Below are positions 53,257 to 62,099 of a stretch of 64,000 nt of DNA, piece after piece. The number at the start of each line of letters is the position of its first letter. Positions within the stretch are counted from its first letter, which is position 1. A program made the translations under genes and the position numbers. The notes under the pieces are model-generated. The model was not told the DNA's origin. It did not search any database and was given only the letters and a program-made list of their open reading frames with translations. Source of the DNA: Glaciecola sp. XM2. GTDB lineage: Bacteria > Pseudomonadota > Gammaproteobacteria > Enterobacterales > Alteromonadaceae. Location: NCBI RefSeq assembly GCF_018595715.1, contig NZ_JAHEOJ010000020.1:434001-498000 (forward strand), given 5' to 3'.

Positions 53257-54993
53257 ATGAAAAGAATAGCAATACTCCTGTGCGTATTTAGTGCGCTTTT
53301 TGCATGTACTGAAAATAAACAGCCTACTAATCTAGACAACAAAGCGGATGACACATCGATAACGAGCACTCTATATCATGGCGGCGCAATATTGACTATG
53401 GCAGGTGAGCAGCCTAATTATGCTGAAGCTGTGCTGGTAGAGGGCGAGAAGATAGCATTTGTTGGTACAAAGCAAGATGCACTAAAACAGGCAAACGATA
53501 GCACTGAAATAGTAGATTTAGAGGGTAAAACGATGATGCCTGGCTTTGTTGACGGGCATGCACACTTCTCAAATTTCGCATCGCAAGCCATATATGCCCT
53601 GTTGCTTCCTTCTCCAGACGCACAAATAAATAGTGTTGATGCCGCTGTAACAGCATTGCAGGAATGGAATACAGCTGAGAACAGAGCATTCACTGGATGG
53701 ATTGTAGGAACCGGCTTTGACGACAGTGTTATAGAAGAAAAACGTTTTTTAACCAAACATGACCTTGATAGGGTGTCAACCGAGCATCCCGTCATGGTGA
53801 TGCATATTTCTGGACACTTTGCGATGGTTAACTCTGTGGCCCTCGAACAATTAAATATAATGGCAGATACACCCGATCCAGAGGGAGGCTTAATTCGCCG
53901 AGAAGAAGGCTCAAACGAACCCAATGGTGTGTTAGAAGAACTTGCTGCAATTCCGCATATGATGGTTGCACTTAGTCCAACTAGCCCCGAGGCAATCGCT
54001 AAGTTTTTCGCTGCAGGACAAGAAATGGCCCTCTCTTATGGCTATACCACCGCTCAGGAAGGAAGAGCAATGGAGAATCATGAATTGCTTGCGTCTTTAG
54101 CCGAACAAGAACTGCTTAAAATAGATGTTGTGTCGTATATTGATTATTTGTTTGTAGACAAATACATGCAGTCTAAGTGGAAAAGTGAGCAATACACTAA
54201 CCATTACAGAATTGGCGGTATGAAAGTCACATTAGATGGTTCACCTCAAGGGCGCACTGCATGGCGAACAAGCCCTTATTTAATTCCACCAGATGGCGCT
54301 GCTAAAGACTATTCAGGCTACCCAGCATTCCCGAATGATGACGATCTAATCGCGATTTACAGAAAAGGCTTTGAAAACAATTGGCAGACACTTACCCATG
54401 CCAATGGCGATGCGGCAATGGATCAAATGATACGAACTATGAAGCCACTTGTAGAGGAACTCGGTGTGGGCGACCGTCGAAATGTGCTCATTCATGGTCA
54501 GTATGTAAGAGACGACCAACTTGATGAATTTAAGAAACTTGACGTTATCGCGAGTCTATTTCCATTGCATACATACTATTGGGGAGATTGGCATTCGCAA
54601 ATTATTGGTACTGACCTTGGTAAACGCATAAGCCCGACCAGAACAGCACTGAATAAAGGCCTTAAAATCTCGATTCATACCGATGCGCCGGTTGCTTTGC
54701 CCAACCTAATGCGTGTCGTTTGGACAGCGGTAAATAGAACCTCACGTAGCGGAGAAATAATAGGCGAGGGTGAACGATTAACGCCTTATGAGGCCTTACA
54801 AGCCATAACGATTTGGGGCGCGTATCAACACTTTGAAGAGAGTGAAAAAGGGACAATAGAAGTTGGAAAGCTGGCTGATTTAGTTGTGCTAGATGCAAAC
54901 CCCGTTGAAGTTGAACCTGATGCCATACAAGACATATTGGTGCTACAGACAATTAAGAATGGCAATGTGTTATACACTCGTCCGAGCGCCTAA
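53257..54993 (+). CDS. YtcJ-like amidohydrolase lipoprotein, 578 aa
   Basis: Metal-dependent amidohydrolase (amidohydrolase_3, YtcJ-like). The ATG at 53257 follows AAAGGACC and gives a lipoprotein signal (RIAILLCVFSALFAC, lipobox LFAC with Cys17). Motifs: MMPGFVDGHAHFSNF (HxH), TGWIVGTGFDDS, MVMHISGHFAMVNS, the metal-Lys region GGMKVTLDGSPQGRTAW, LTHANGDAAMDQM, LIHGQYV, SIHTDAPVALPN (final Asp), and GKLADLVVLDANP. Lipid-anchored in the envelope; substrate unknown. A hairpin without a T tract follows (55017-55040). Confidence 0.88.
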   Translation: MKRIAILLCVFSALFACTENKQPTNLDNKADDTSITSTLYHGGAILTMAGEQPNYAEAVLVEGEKIAFVGTKQDALKQANDSTEIVDLEGKTMMPGFVDGHAHFSNFASQAIYALLLPSPDAQINSVDAAVTALQEWNTAENRAFTGWIVGTGFDDSVIEEKRFLTKHDLDRVSTEHPVMVMHISGHFAMVNSVALEQLNIMADTPDPEGGLIRREEGSNEPNGVLEELAAIPHMMVALSPTSPEAIAKFFAAGQEMALSYGYTTAQEGRAMENHELLASLAEQELLKIDVVSYIDYLFVDKYMQSKWKSEQYTNHYRIGGMKVTLDGSPQGRTAWRTSPYLIPPDGAAKDYSGYPAFPNDDDLIAIYRKGFENNWQTLTHANGDAAMDQMIRTMKPLVEELGVGDRRNVLIHGQYVRDDQLDEFKKLDVIASLFPLHTYYWGDWHSQIIGTDLGKRISPTRTALNKGLKISIHTDAPVALPNLMRVVWTAVNRTSRSGEIIGEGERLTPYEALQAITIWGAYQHFEESEKGTIEVGKLADLVVLDANPVEVEPDAIQDILVLQTIKNGNVLYTRPSA

Positions 54994-55016
54994 TAACATT
55001 ATCAATTATTGATTAC

Positions 55017-55040
55017 ACGGCTAGCTAGGTTGCTAGCCGT
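55017..55040 (+). terminator. Hairpin after the amidohydrolase gene
   Basis: ACGGCTAGC (55017-55025) and GCTAGCCGT (55032-55040), loop TAGGTT. Nine-base perfect stem, no T tract; a symmetric structure in the convergent gap. Confidence 0.5.
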
Positions 55041-55212
55041 ATAATCACTATTGAGCCGTATCTACGAGTAAGCTGTGCAGCCAACTCATCAGCTCAATCG
55101 ATGTGAAAATAAGCACTAGACTATTTTCTGTTATGTCTGGAAATGAGCTTCTTGAAGACTGGAGCATGCAAATTGTTCTTACACCTATGAGCTTACGGCG
55201 TTACTTTAAAAG

Positions 55213-57498
55213 CTAAAAGTTCACCACCACATTCATAGATACATTGCGTCCCGCTGATGAAAACCGTGCCAAGTTTTCACCCTCTGTGCGACCTCTTACC
55301 TCAGAAGCTAAATAGTACTCCTCATCTGTTATATTGAACAATCCTAGGTTAATGCGCACGTCTTCATTCACTTGATAGTGGCCAATCAGGTCAACAAGTG
55401 TGTGTGAAGGTGCTTGGAAGAATGGGATATCAGCCTCCGTGCTTGGTGTGACGGTTGCTCGGTCGGTGTAGGTTATCGCAAGCTCGGCTCGCCACTTCGA
55501 ATCATAATCACCGTAGCTAAAGCCTACAACGCTTTGGGCAGGCAGCAGGGAATCTAATGGTAGGCCCGTACTTTTATCTTCACTATCTTGATAGCTATGA
55601 GATGCACGAATTAAGTAGTTTTGCAGGGCGTCGAACTGCTCACCTAAGAACCATGTTGCCTGCAGGTCAAAGCCAGTGATTTCTAGCTCATCAATATTGC
55701 GCGCTTGAAATTCTAATAATCTAGTTTCTGGGTTGAAGCCCACAACGGCTAGCGATTCAATAAAATCATCATACTGATTTACATATGCGCTCACCGACCA
55801 CTCAAAAGCTTGTGAGTATCCCCTTAGACCGAGTTCGTGACTCACCACACTTTCGGCTTCTAGTTCAGGGTTGGCAAGTGAGGTGTAGCCGCCCGCAAAA
55901 TTAGTAAAGCCAACGTTTACGTCGTCCATAGGTGGAATACGAAAGCCCTCGGCATATTGATACCACAGAGAATATTGGTCTGAAAGTCGATACACGGCCC
56001 CAAGCTTTGCAGAAACCTGATTATCTTTATAATCCTCAACTGAAACGCCAGGATTTGCTGATGAAAAGATTGGGTCGTTAGACACGTTTAAACTAAATCG
56101 GTCGTATCGCAGGCCAGGGCTGAGGGTTAAGCTGCCATCTAAAAGCGTGATTTCATCTTGAATAAACACCGACCATTCTGTCAGCTCCGACGGCGGGAAA
56201 TCCCGCGCGGGAAACACTGAAAATTCTGGTAGCACCGTGCCCGTTTCGCTCAGTGTTTGTCCTTCTCGCAATGAAATAGAGTCGGTATTTTCATAGCTAC
56301 TCCCATAAATTAAATAATGACTGCCAAAGAAGTCAAAACGATGGTCGAACTGCAGGTAGAGGCCAGAAATATCCTGTTCAAACTCACTAAAGCGTGTGCG
56401 CGTGCTTAATGCTTGTGTCGCCAAAGTGTTGCGAGAGGTTTGCGTATCTTGGGCAGAGCGAGTTTTTTGGTAAAAGCCAAGCGCATGAATGCGTTGAAGA
56501 TGCGCATTACTATTAGAGGCTTGGTAGGTATATTGTCCAGAAATTCTAGCGCGCTCTTGCGAGTCTATGCCTTGGCTGGCGGTGGTCATGACACCGCGGG
56601 ATACTTCGCCGCTTTCAGACAAGAGGTTAGTGGTTGAGTGCTGGTCTACACCATCGATTGTTAACTCAAATCGATGCTCATCTGATGCGCTGTAGATAAG
56701 TTTTGCTAGACCGTTAGTACCATCGTTATCTTGCGGATCTGCGCTTTTGCGCTCGCTACCTTGTTGATTGTCGTTGGTAAAAAAGGACTCAAATTCGTCG
56801 CTTTGCTGGTGGCTAACGCTGATCAGCCATTGCCAGTTATTAACGCTACCCGCAAGCAAGGCATTGCCTAAATACTGGTTGGACTCACTAGCAAAACCCA
56901 GTTTAGCGCGGGCAGTAAACGACTCTCCTGTATCAAGAAGATCACTTGGGTCTTTACTTTTAAAGGCGACCACACCGCCGATGGCGTCGCTGCCATATAA
57001 TGTAGATGCAGGGCCGCGCACGATATCTACGGAGCCAATAAGATCAATGTCTACAAAGTCTCTGCGAGCAGATAAGTTTGGTCCAAAGCTAAACTCATCG
57101 GCAATGGGCACACCGTCTAATAATATCAAAACGCGATCGCCATTGATGCCACGAATATTAAAGCTAGATAGGCCGTAACGCCCGTTACCCTCGACGCTAA
57201 TACCTGGCTCATAGCGCAGCATGTCGCGAATATTTGTGGCGCTTATGGCATCTATTTTTTCGCTGCTGATTCGAGTAACGCTGGCAGCAATTTCGTTTAT
57301 TTCTCTGCTGGTACGAGTGCCGCTTACGCTAATGGTTTCAATACTTTCCATAGAAAGCTCAGCATTGTCTTCTAAGGTTTTGCTAAGTACAGGCGCGCTT
57401 AATAAGGTTAATACAGCGAATGCAGATGCAGCGCACTTATGTGGAAGTTTGTTATGTAACTTGGGTATTGGGTCTTGATGATTCATTGAATTAAACAT
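55213..57498 (-). CDS. TonB-dependent haem/haemoglobin receptor, 761 aa
   Basis: Outer-membrane receptor of the haemoglobin/transferrin/lactoferrin class. The signal peptide is about residues 1-40. A TonB-box-like ETISVSGTRTSREINEI follows, then plug signatures IRDMLRYEPGISVEGNGRYG, SSFNIRGINGDRVLILLDGV, DIVRGPASTLYGSDAIGGVV. The barrel ends in MNVVVNF. Next to hmuTUV and hugZ, so haem is the probable substrate. Start could be 57498 or the Met at 57486. A Fur-like operator lies in the divergent 94-bp gap. Confidence 0.9.
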   Translation of the reverse strand: MFNSMNHQDPIPKLHNKLPHKCAASAFAVLTLLSAPVLSKTLEDNAELSMESIETISVSGTRTSREINEIAASVTRISSEKIDAISATNIRDMLRYEPGISVEGNGRYGLSSFNIRGINGDRVLILLDGVPIADEFSFGPNLSARRDFVDIDLIGSVDIVRGPASTLYGSDAIGGVVAFKSKDPSDLLDTGESFTARAKLGFASESNQYLGNALLAGSVNNWQWLISVSHQQSDEFESFFTNDNQQGSERKSADPQDNDGTNGLAKLIYSASDEHRFELTIDGVDQHSTTNLLSESGEVSRGVMTTASQGIDSQERARISGQYTYQASNSNAHLQRIHALGFYQKTRSAQDTQTSRNTLATQALSTRTRFSEFEQDISGLYLQFDHRFDFFGSHYLIYGSSYENTDSISLREGQTLSETGTVLPEFSVFPARDFPPSELTEWSVFIQDEITLLDGSLTLSPGLRYDRFSLNVSNDPIFSSANPGVSVEDYKDNQVSAKLGAVYRLSDQYSLWYQYAEGFRIPPMDDVNVGFTNFAGGYTSLANPELEAESVVSHELGLRGYSQAFEWSVSAYVNQYDDFIESLAVVGFNPETRLLEFQARNIDELEITGFDLQATWFLGEQFDALQNYLIRASHSYQDSEDKSTGLPLDSLLPAQSVVGFSYGDYDSKWRAELAITYTDRATVTPSTEADIPFFQAPSHTLVDLIGHYQVNEDVRINLGLFNITDEEYYLASEVRGRTEGENLARFSSAGRNVSMNVVVNF

Positions 57499-57523
57499 TT
57501 TTACTCTTTAACAAGATTGGGTA

Positions 57524-57559
57524 TTTACATAAATGCTAATAAGAACTATTATCATTTGC
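57524..57559 (+). promoter_or_regulatory. hmuT promoter with overlapping Fur-like operator
   Basis: TTTACA (57524-57529), a 17-base spacer and TATTAT (57547-57552) form a good sigma-70 promoter toward hmuT. The spacer and -10 coincide with an interrupted AT palindrome (AATGCTAATAAGAACTATTA then TCATT, 57532-57556) that resembles the Fur consensus (GATAATGATAATCATTATC). It is shared with the divergent receptor gene, consistent with iron repression of both. Confidence 0.65.
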
Positions 57560-57592
57560 AATACGTTTTTGAAATTAATTGAGATAATGTTT

Positions 57593-58429
57593 ATGAACAT
57601 GTTGTTAAAAATTGTCATTGCCGCCGGTTTGCTCTTTGTTTCGCACTCGCAAGCATCAGCCAATCAAGACATGCGGATTGTGAGCGCAGGTGGCAGTGTG
57701 ACCGAAATTTTGTTTGCTCTTGGCATGGGGTCAAATATTGTGGCAAGTGATACCAGCAGCGCATACCCAGAGGCGGCGAGTGCATTGCCAAAAATTGGAT
57801 ATTATCGTCAGCTGAGCACTGAAGGCGTTTTAAAAATGCTGCCCACGCACATCTTTGCAATCAAGGGCGCAGGGCCTGAGGCGGTGTTACAACAACTTGA
57901 AGCGCTGGGCGTGAACGTTTTTTATTTTGAACAAGAGCGAAGCGAGCAAGGACTCTATACCCTCATTAGTAATATTGGTCAGCGTGTTGGTCGCACCACT
58001 GAGGCTGACGCGTTGAATGCACAAATTCGTAATCAAATTAGCGCCTTGCCAAAAGTAGAGCACAACGTCTCACCTATATTTTTAATGTCGGCAAATGAGC
58101 GCGGCCTTATGGCGGCCGGCAGCAATACTGTACCCGACCTTTTGCTGGACGTATTGTCTCTAGAAAATCCTTTTGCATCCCTAGATGGTTTTAAACCAAT
58201 ATCCAGTGAGTCCCTATTGGCAAGTGGGGCCAATCTAATCTTTTTGCCTGAACATCAAACGCGAGGTTTGGGCACCGACGCAATATGTAAGACACCAGCG
58301 CTTTCAAGCTGGGCAAGCCTACATGGATGCAATATACAGGTGGTCGACTCTCTATTGTTTTTAGGACTAACGCCACGCTTACCTAGTGCTGCAAAGCAAA
58401 TGGCACAAGCAATCAATGCAGCCCCATAA
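57593..58429 (+). CDS. hmuT: Haemin ABC transporter substrate-binding protein HmuT
   Basis: Periplasmic haem-binding protein, 278 residues from the ATG at 57593 (57587 and 57599 also possible). Signal peptide MNMLLKIVIAAGLLFVSHSQ ending ASA. The BtuF/HmuT fold is marked by RIVSAGGSVTEILFALGMGS at the start of the mature part, GYYRQLSTEGVLKMLPTHIF, and FYFEQERSEQGLYTLISNIG in the middle. First gene of the operon; its start is near the Fur-type operator. 27 bp before hmuU. Confidence 0.9.
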   Translation: MNMLLKIVIAAGLLFVSHSQASANQDMRIVSAGGSVTEILFALGMGSNIVASDTSSAYPEAASALPKIGYYRQLSTEGVLKMLPTHIFAIKGAGPEAVLQQLEALGVNVFYFEQERSEQGLYTLISNIGQRVGRTTEADALNAQIRNQISALPKVEHNVSPIFLMSANERGLMAAGSNTVPDLLLDVLSLENPFASLDGFKPISSESLLASGANLIFLPEHQTRGLGTDAICKTPALSSWASLHGCNIQVVDSLLFLGLTPRLPSAAKQMAQAINAAP

Positions 58430-58458
58430 GTGAACCGTAAAGCAGAACAAAGGTATAG

Positions 58459-59559
58459 ATGATGTTGGCCAGCAACCCATACAACACTGACATTAAACAG
58501 CTCGCACGGCGCAACATGTTTAAACAAAAGCGGTTTATGCTTTTGTGCGGGTTTACCCTACCTGTGGTGGTTTTATGGGCCGCGAGCAGTGGCGCATTGG
58601 ATATCCGACTTTACGATACCTTAAGTGCTTGGCTGTTTGATCTGTCACACACCCCACAAAGCATGCTTGCACAGCAGGTGCTTTGGGAAATTCGCTTACC
58701 GCGCATTGGTATGACTTTAGTTACCGGAGCTGGTTTGGCACTTTGTGGCGTGGTACTGCAATCGCTTTGTCGCAATCCATTGGCAGATCCTGGGTTGATT
58801 GGCGTATCGTCGGGCGCAGCGTTGTTTGCGGCGTTGGGATTTTTGTTCATCAGCACATCAGCATTGCCTCCATGGTTACCGAGTTTTTTAGCAACAGGGT
58901 TCATTCCGTTTCTAGCGGCTATTGGTGCGTCGCTATCACTATTTTTACTGCTCAAAATTGCCAGTGGTCAAGGCGGGCTTAATACGCTTATGCTGATACT
59001 TGCCGGTGTTGCCATCAATGCTGGCGCGATGACCTTGTTAGGCTTTATTACATACTTGGTGGATGATGCAACGCTGCGACAAATTACCTTTTGGAGCATG
59101 GGGAGCTACGCCGGTATCGACCATGGTATTTTTGTGCTCAGCGCATTCGTCGTTGGCTTTGCAGTGATGTTCTTCATCAGGCGCGTGCACACCTTAATGC
59201 TCATCAGCACTGGCGAAAAACAAGCTAAGTTTCAAGGCGTAGATGTGGGCAAAGTAAAAGTACAATCATTGATGGTAGTCGCCCTTGTGGTGGCAGTTTG
59301 CGTAAGCTTTACCGGCATAGTTGGCTTTGTTGGTTTGGTGGTACCGCATATTTGTCGCATGTTGGTTGGGGCGCATTTACGCGTGCTTTTACCCACCAGT
59401 GTGCTCTGTGGTGCACTCATTGTCACCATCGCAGATACCCTTGCACGCACGGTGATTATTCCTGCTGAACTACCTATCGGCTTACTTACTTCGTTAATTG
59501 GCGTGCCGTTTTTCTTGTATTTAATCGTTCGTGAAAAAAGGAAGCTTTCTCATGTTTGA
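58459..59559 (+). CDS. hmuU: Haemin ABC transporter permease HmuU (FecCD family)
   Basis: Ten-helix permease of the FecCD/BtuC type, 366 residues. Diagnostic parts: EIRLPRIGMTLVTGAGLALCGVVLQ, NPLADPGLIGVSSGAALFA (the classic LADP-x-LGVS block), AINAGAMTLLGFITYLVDDA-type centre, and IVGFVGLVVPHICRMLVG near the C-terminus, which docks the ATPase. The first Met at 58459 may be later (an in-frame Met at 58516 begins MFKQKRFMLL). The 3' end overlaps hmuV by eight bases. Confidence 0.93.
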   Translation: MMLASNPYNTDIKQLARRNMFKQKRFMLLCGFTLPVVVLWAASSGALDIRLYDTLSAWLFDLSHTPQSMLAQQVLWEIRLPRIGMTLVTGAGLALCGVVLQSLCRNPLADPGLIGVSSGAALFAALGFLFISTSALPPWLPSFLATGFIPFLAAIGASLSLFLLLKIASGQGGLNTLMLILAGVAINAGAMTLLGFITYLVDDATLRQITFWSMGSYAGIDHGIFVLSAFVVGFAVMFFIRRVHTLMLISTGEKQAKFQGVDVGKVKVQSLMVVALVVAVCVSFTGIVGFVGLVVPHICRMLVGAHLRVLLPTSVLCGALIVTIADTLARTVIIPAELPIGLLTSLIGVPFFLYLIVREKRKLSHV

Positions 59560-60421
59560 ATGTCGTGATTTGCACTATCGAGTGGGCAACAAAGCCCTGC
59601 TTAAAGATATTAATGTGAGTTTTGAAGTCAATACCATAACCGCCATCATCGGCGCGAATGGAGCAGGCAAATCCACTTTGTTTAATGCCTTGTTAGGTGA
59701 GTTACCAGTAGAGTCAGAGCACATCTTGTTTTGCCACAAGCCACTAAGCCACTATAGCCTAAACGAATTAGCCAAGCAGCGCGCCTTCGTTGCGCAGCAT
59801 CATCGACTTGCGTTTAGCCTACCTGTTTTTGAATACTTATTACTTGCTCGCGAACATCTTTGTGAGTCCGAATCAGATGCCTTCGCTGCACTTCAGCAAG
59901 CATGCAGTGATTTTCAAATACTGCACTTGCTTGAACAAGATATGGCGCGTTTGTCGGGCGGCGAAGCGCAGTTGATTGAGTTCACGCGGGCGTATTTACA
60001 GCTTTACCCAAGCAATGCTGGCTCGTTATCCGCTCCGCTGCAAGATAAGTGTTTATTATTAGATGAGCCAGCTAGTGCCTTGGATATCAAACAAACCAAA
60101 CGCTTGTATCAGTTTTTATTAGCTTTTAAAGCGCAAGGCGGCACGGTAGTTTTGATTGATCATGATATCAATGCCATGGCCAGCATCGCAGACAACATGG
60201 TGCTTTTAAAAGAAGGCAGTGTGCTTGCAGCCGGCTCAACTGAGCAAGTATTTGTCGAACCCATGCTCAATACGTGTTTCGATGTACACGGTAATTTGTA
60301 TCAGCCACATGCAAACTTAATTGAGCCTTCAACTGCATCCACAAAGCAGAATAAGCGGCGTACGTTGCTGCAAAAGAAACCTCATTCACAATCCATTTTT
60401 CACGTTGATATTTGCTATTAA
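59552..60421 (+). CDS. hmuV: Haemin ABC transporter ATP-binding protein HmuV
   Basis: ABC ATPase of the haem importer, 289 residues. Start ATG 59552, with AGGAAG upstream, inside the hmuU end. Walker A GANGAGKST at about residues 37-45, Q-loop near VAQHHRLAFSLP, signature LSGGEAQLIEF at about 138, Walker B CLLLDEPASALD, and the H-loop VLIDHD. The last 35 residues form a Lys/Gln-rich tail not usual for HmuV. Stop is 11 bases before hugZ. Confidence 0.93.
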   Translation: MFECRDLHYRVGNKALLKDINVSFEVNTITAIIGANGAGKSTLFNALLGELPVESEHILFCHKPLSHYSLNELAKQRAFVAQHHRLAFSLPVFEYLLLAREHLCESESDAFAALQQACSDFQILHLLEQDMARLSGGEAQLIEFTRAYLQLYPSNAGSLSAPLQDKCLLLDEPASALDIKQTKRLYQFLLAFKAQGGTVVLIDHDINAMASIADNMVLLKEGSVLAAGSTEQVFVEPMLNTCFDVHGNLYQPHANLIEPSTASTKQNKRRTLLQKKPHSQSIFHVDICY

Positions 60422-60432
60422 GGAGTCTATTT

Positions 60433-61167
60433 ATGAGCGATAAATCCCAACATATTCATCAGGCGCGCACGTTAATGCGCGAGCAACACAGCGGCGTACT
60501 TGCTACACAGAGCCTATCGGTAAAAGGGTTTCCTTTCGGTTCGGTAACGCCATATTTGATGACCGAAGAGGGCGATATTGTTATTTATGCGTCAGACATT
60601 GCGCAACATTCGCGAAACATGAAAGCCAACTCTCATGTTAGTTTATGTGTGTACGACGGTGCGAAAGCCGACAGCCAAGCCAGTGCCCGGGTCACAATAT
60701 TGGCCCATGCCATGGCCGACGAAGTAAGTGAAGCGCTACAGGAGCGTTACTTTGCTTTGTTTGAACAAGCGAGAGCCTACGTAAAAGCCCACGACTTTCG
60801 TTTTTATCTCTTGCGCACAGAGCGTGTGCGTTACATCGGTGGTTTTGGCGAAATTTACTGGTTTAGTCAGTCCGACTGGCAAGAGAATATCCCGCAAATG
60901 GGCAAACAGGCTGCTGGCGTGATTGAACATATGCATGATGACCACAGTGATGCACTGGCCGAAATTTTTAATCATGTTACCGCGTCTCACGCGAAAGATG
61001 GCGAAGTGAAAATGTTAAGCTGCACCGCAGAAGGCTTTCATGTTAATTACCAGCATCATGTGCGTTTCATAAAGTTTATCAAGCCGCTTGGGCGCCAGTA
61101 TGATGTGCGCAAGGCGATGGTGGATTTAACCAAGGCGGCCAGAGCCGAGCAGCTAGAACCTGCTTAG
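60433..61167 (+). CDS. hugZ: HugZ/HutZ-family haem utilisation protein
   Basis: Haem-handling/degrading protein of the pyridoxamine-phosphate-oxidase-like split-barrel type, 244 residues. Start ATG 60433 with AAGGAG. SGVLATQSLSVKGFPFGSVT is the family N-terminal signature, SDIAQHSRNMKANSHVSLCV follows, and a DUF2470 C-terminal domain with VIEHMHDDHSDALAEIFNHV and GFHVNYQHHVRFIKF holds the conserved His residues. Co-transcribed with hmuTUV, so probably releases iron from imported haem. Confidence 0.9.
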   Translation: MSDKSQHIHQARTLMREQHSGVLATQSLSVKGFPFGSVTPYLMTEEGDIVIYASDIAQHSRNMKANSHVSLCVYDGAKADSQASARVTILAHAMADEVSEALQERYFALFEQARAYVKAHDFRFYLLRTERVRYIGGFGEIYWFSQSDWQENIPQMGKQAAGVIEHMHDDHSDALAEIFNHVTASHAKDGEVKMLSCTAEGFHVNYQHHVRFIKFIKPLGRQYDVRKAMVDLTKAARAEQLEPA

Positions 61168-61239
61168 TCGCTGATGCATTTGACCTAGGATCGGCAAAGT
61201 GGCATGCTCCATCTCCCGTGTTACTTTGCTTTGAATCCT

Positions 61240-62094
61240 ATGTCACGTTTTACACATCTTTTTGTTTTATTCTCTTTATTAGCGCTTTTAGGCGGTTGTA
61301 CCGCACTGCAAAAAGACGCTCATTTACTCAACAATGTGACCTACTCATCTGTGTTAGAGGTGCCCTTTACCGCGCCCACCGAGGTGTTAGCCTATGGTGA
61401 AGATACGCAACAAAAGGTGTGGTATTGGCAGGCAAACCCCTCTCAATCGATGCAAGGGGTGGTGGTGATGGTGCATGGTGGATGTTGGCTATCACAGTTT
61501 GATATTACGCATACCCAAGGGATGGCGTCTGCGCTGGCAGATGAAGGGTATGCTGTATGGAACATCGAGTATCGCCGCAGCGGAAATGGTGGCCAGTGGC
61601 CCGTCGCACTTGAAGATATTCGCTTAGGGATTGCTGCGCTCAATCAGCAAAAAGGCAACGAAATCGACTTGTCGAATATTAGCATTCTCGGGCACAGTGC
61701 TGGTGGGCATCTTGGCATGCTGGCGGCTGGTGATATAAATGCGTTAAGGTTGCCTTCAAACAGTCGTATTCAAGTATTGGGCTTAGCCCCTATTGTTGAT
61801 ATTTCTGCTTACGCTATGGGTAATAATTCATGTCAAAGCGCAGCACCAGCCTTTATGGGAGGCACGGTAAGTGAGCAAGCAGCAAAGTATGAAGCGGCAA
61901 ACGTGCTGAATGTATCTTTTGATGAAAAGCTTATGGTGTATAGCTTAGCCGGTGGCCAAGACACTATTGTACCGCCAAATTTTACGTTTCACCCACAGGC
62001 ACAATCAAGGGTAATTGAGCAAGCAGGGCATTTTGATTGGATCCATCCTGACACTCATGCGTTTAAGTTAGTCTTATCTCTTTTGGAACAATAG
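61240..62094 (+). CDS. Alpha/beta-hydrolase lipoprotein, kynurenine formamidase-like
   Basis: 284 residues from Met 61240, which gives a lipoprotein signal (FVLFSLLALLGGC, lipobox LGGC); an earlier Met at 61204 is possible. Alpha/beta-hydrolase fold: oxyanion HGGCWLSQFD near residue 84, nucleophile elbow ILGHSAGGHLGMLA with Ser, AGGQDTIVPP (Asp region) and QAGHFDWIHP (His). HGGxW and GHSAGG patterns occur in kynurenine formamidases. It directly precedes kynU by five bases, supporting a role in tryptophan breakdown, although lipid anchoring is unusual for that enzyme. Confidence 0.82.
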   Translation: MSRFTHLFVLFSLLALLGGCTALQKDAHLLNNVTYSSVLEVPFTAPTEVLAYGEDTQQKVWYWQANPSQSMQGVVVMVHGGCWLSQFDITHTQGMASALADEGYAVWNIEYRRSGNGGQWPVALEDIRLGIAALNQQKGNEIDLSNISILGHSAGGHLGMLAAGDINALRLPSNSRIQVLGLAPIVDISAYAMGNNSCQSAAPAFMGGTVSEQAAKYEAANVLNVSFDEKLMVYSLAGGQDTIVPPNFTFHPQAQSRVIEQAGHFDWIHPDTHAFKLVLSLLEQ

Positions 62095-62099
62095 ATGTT

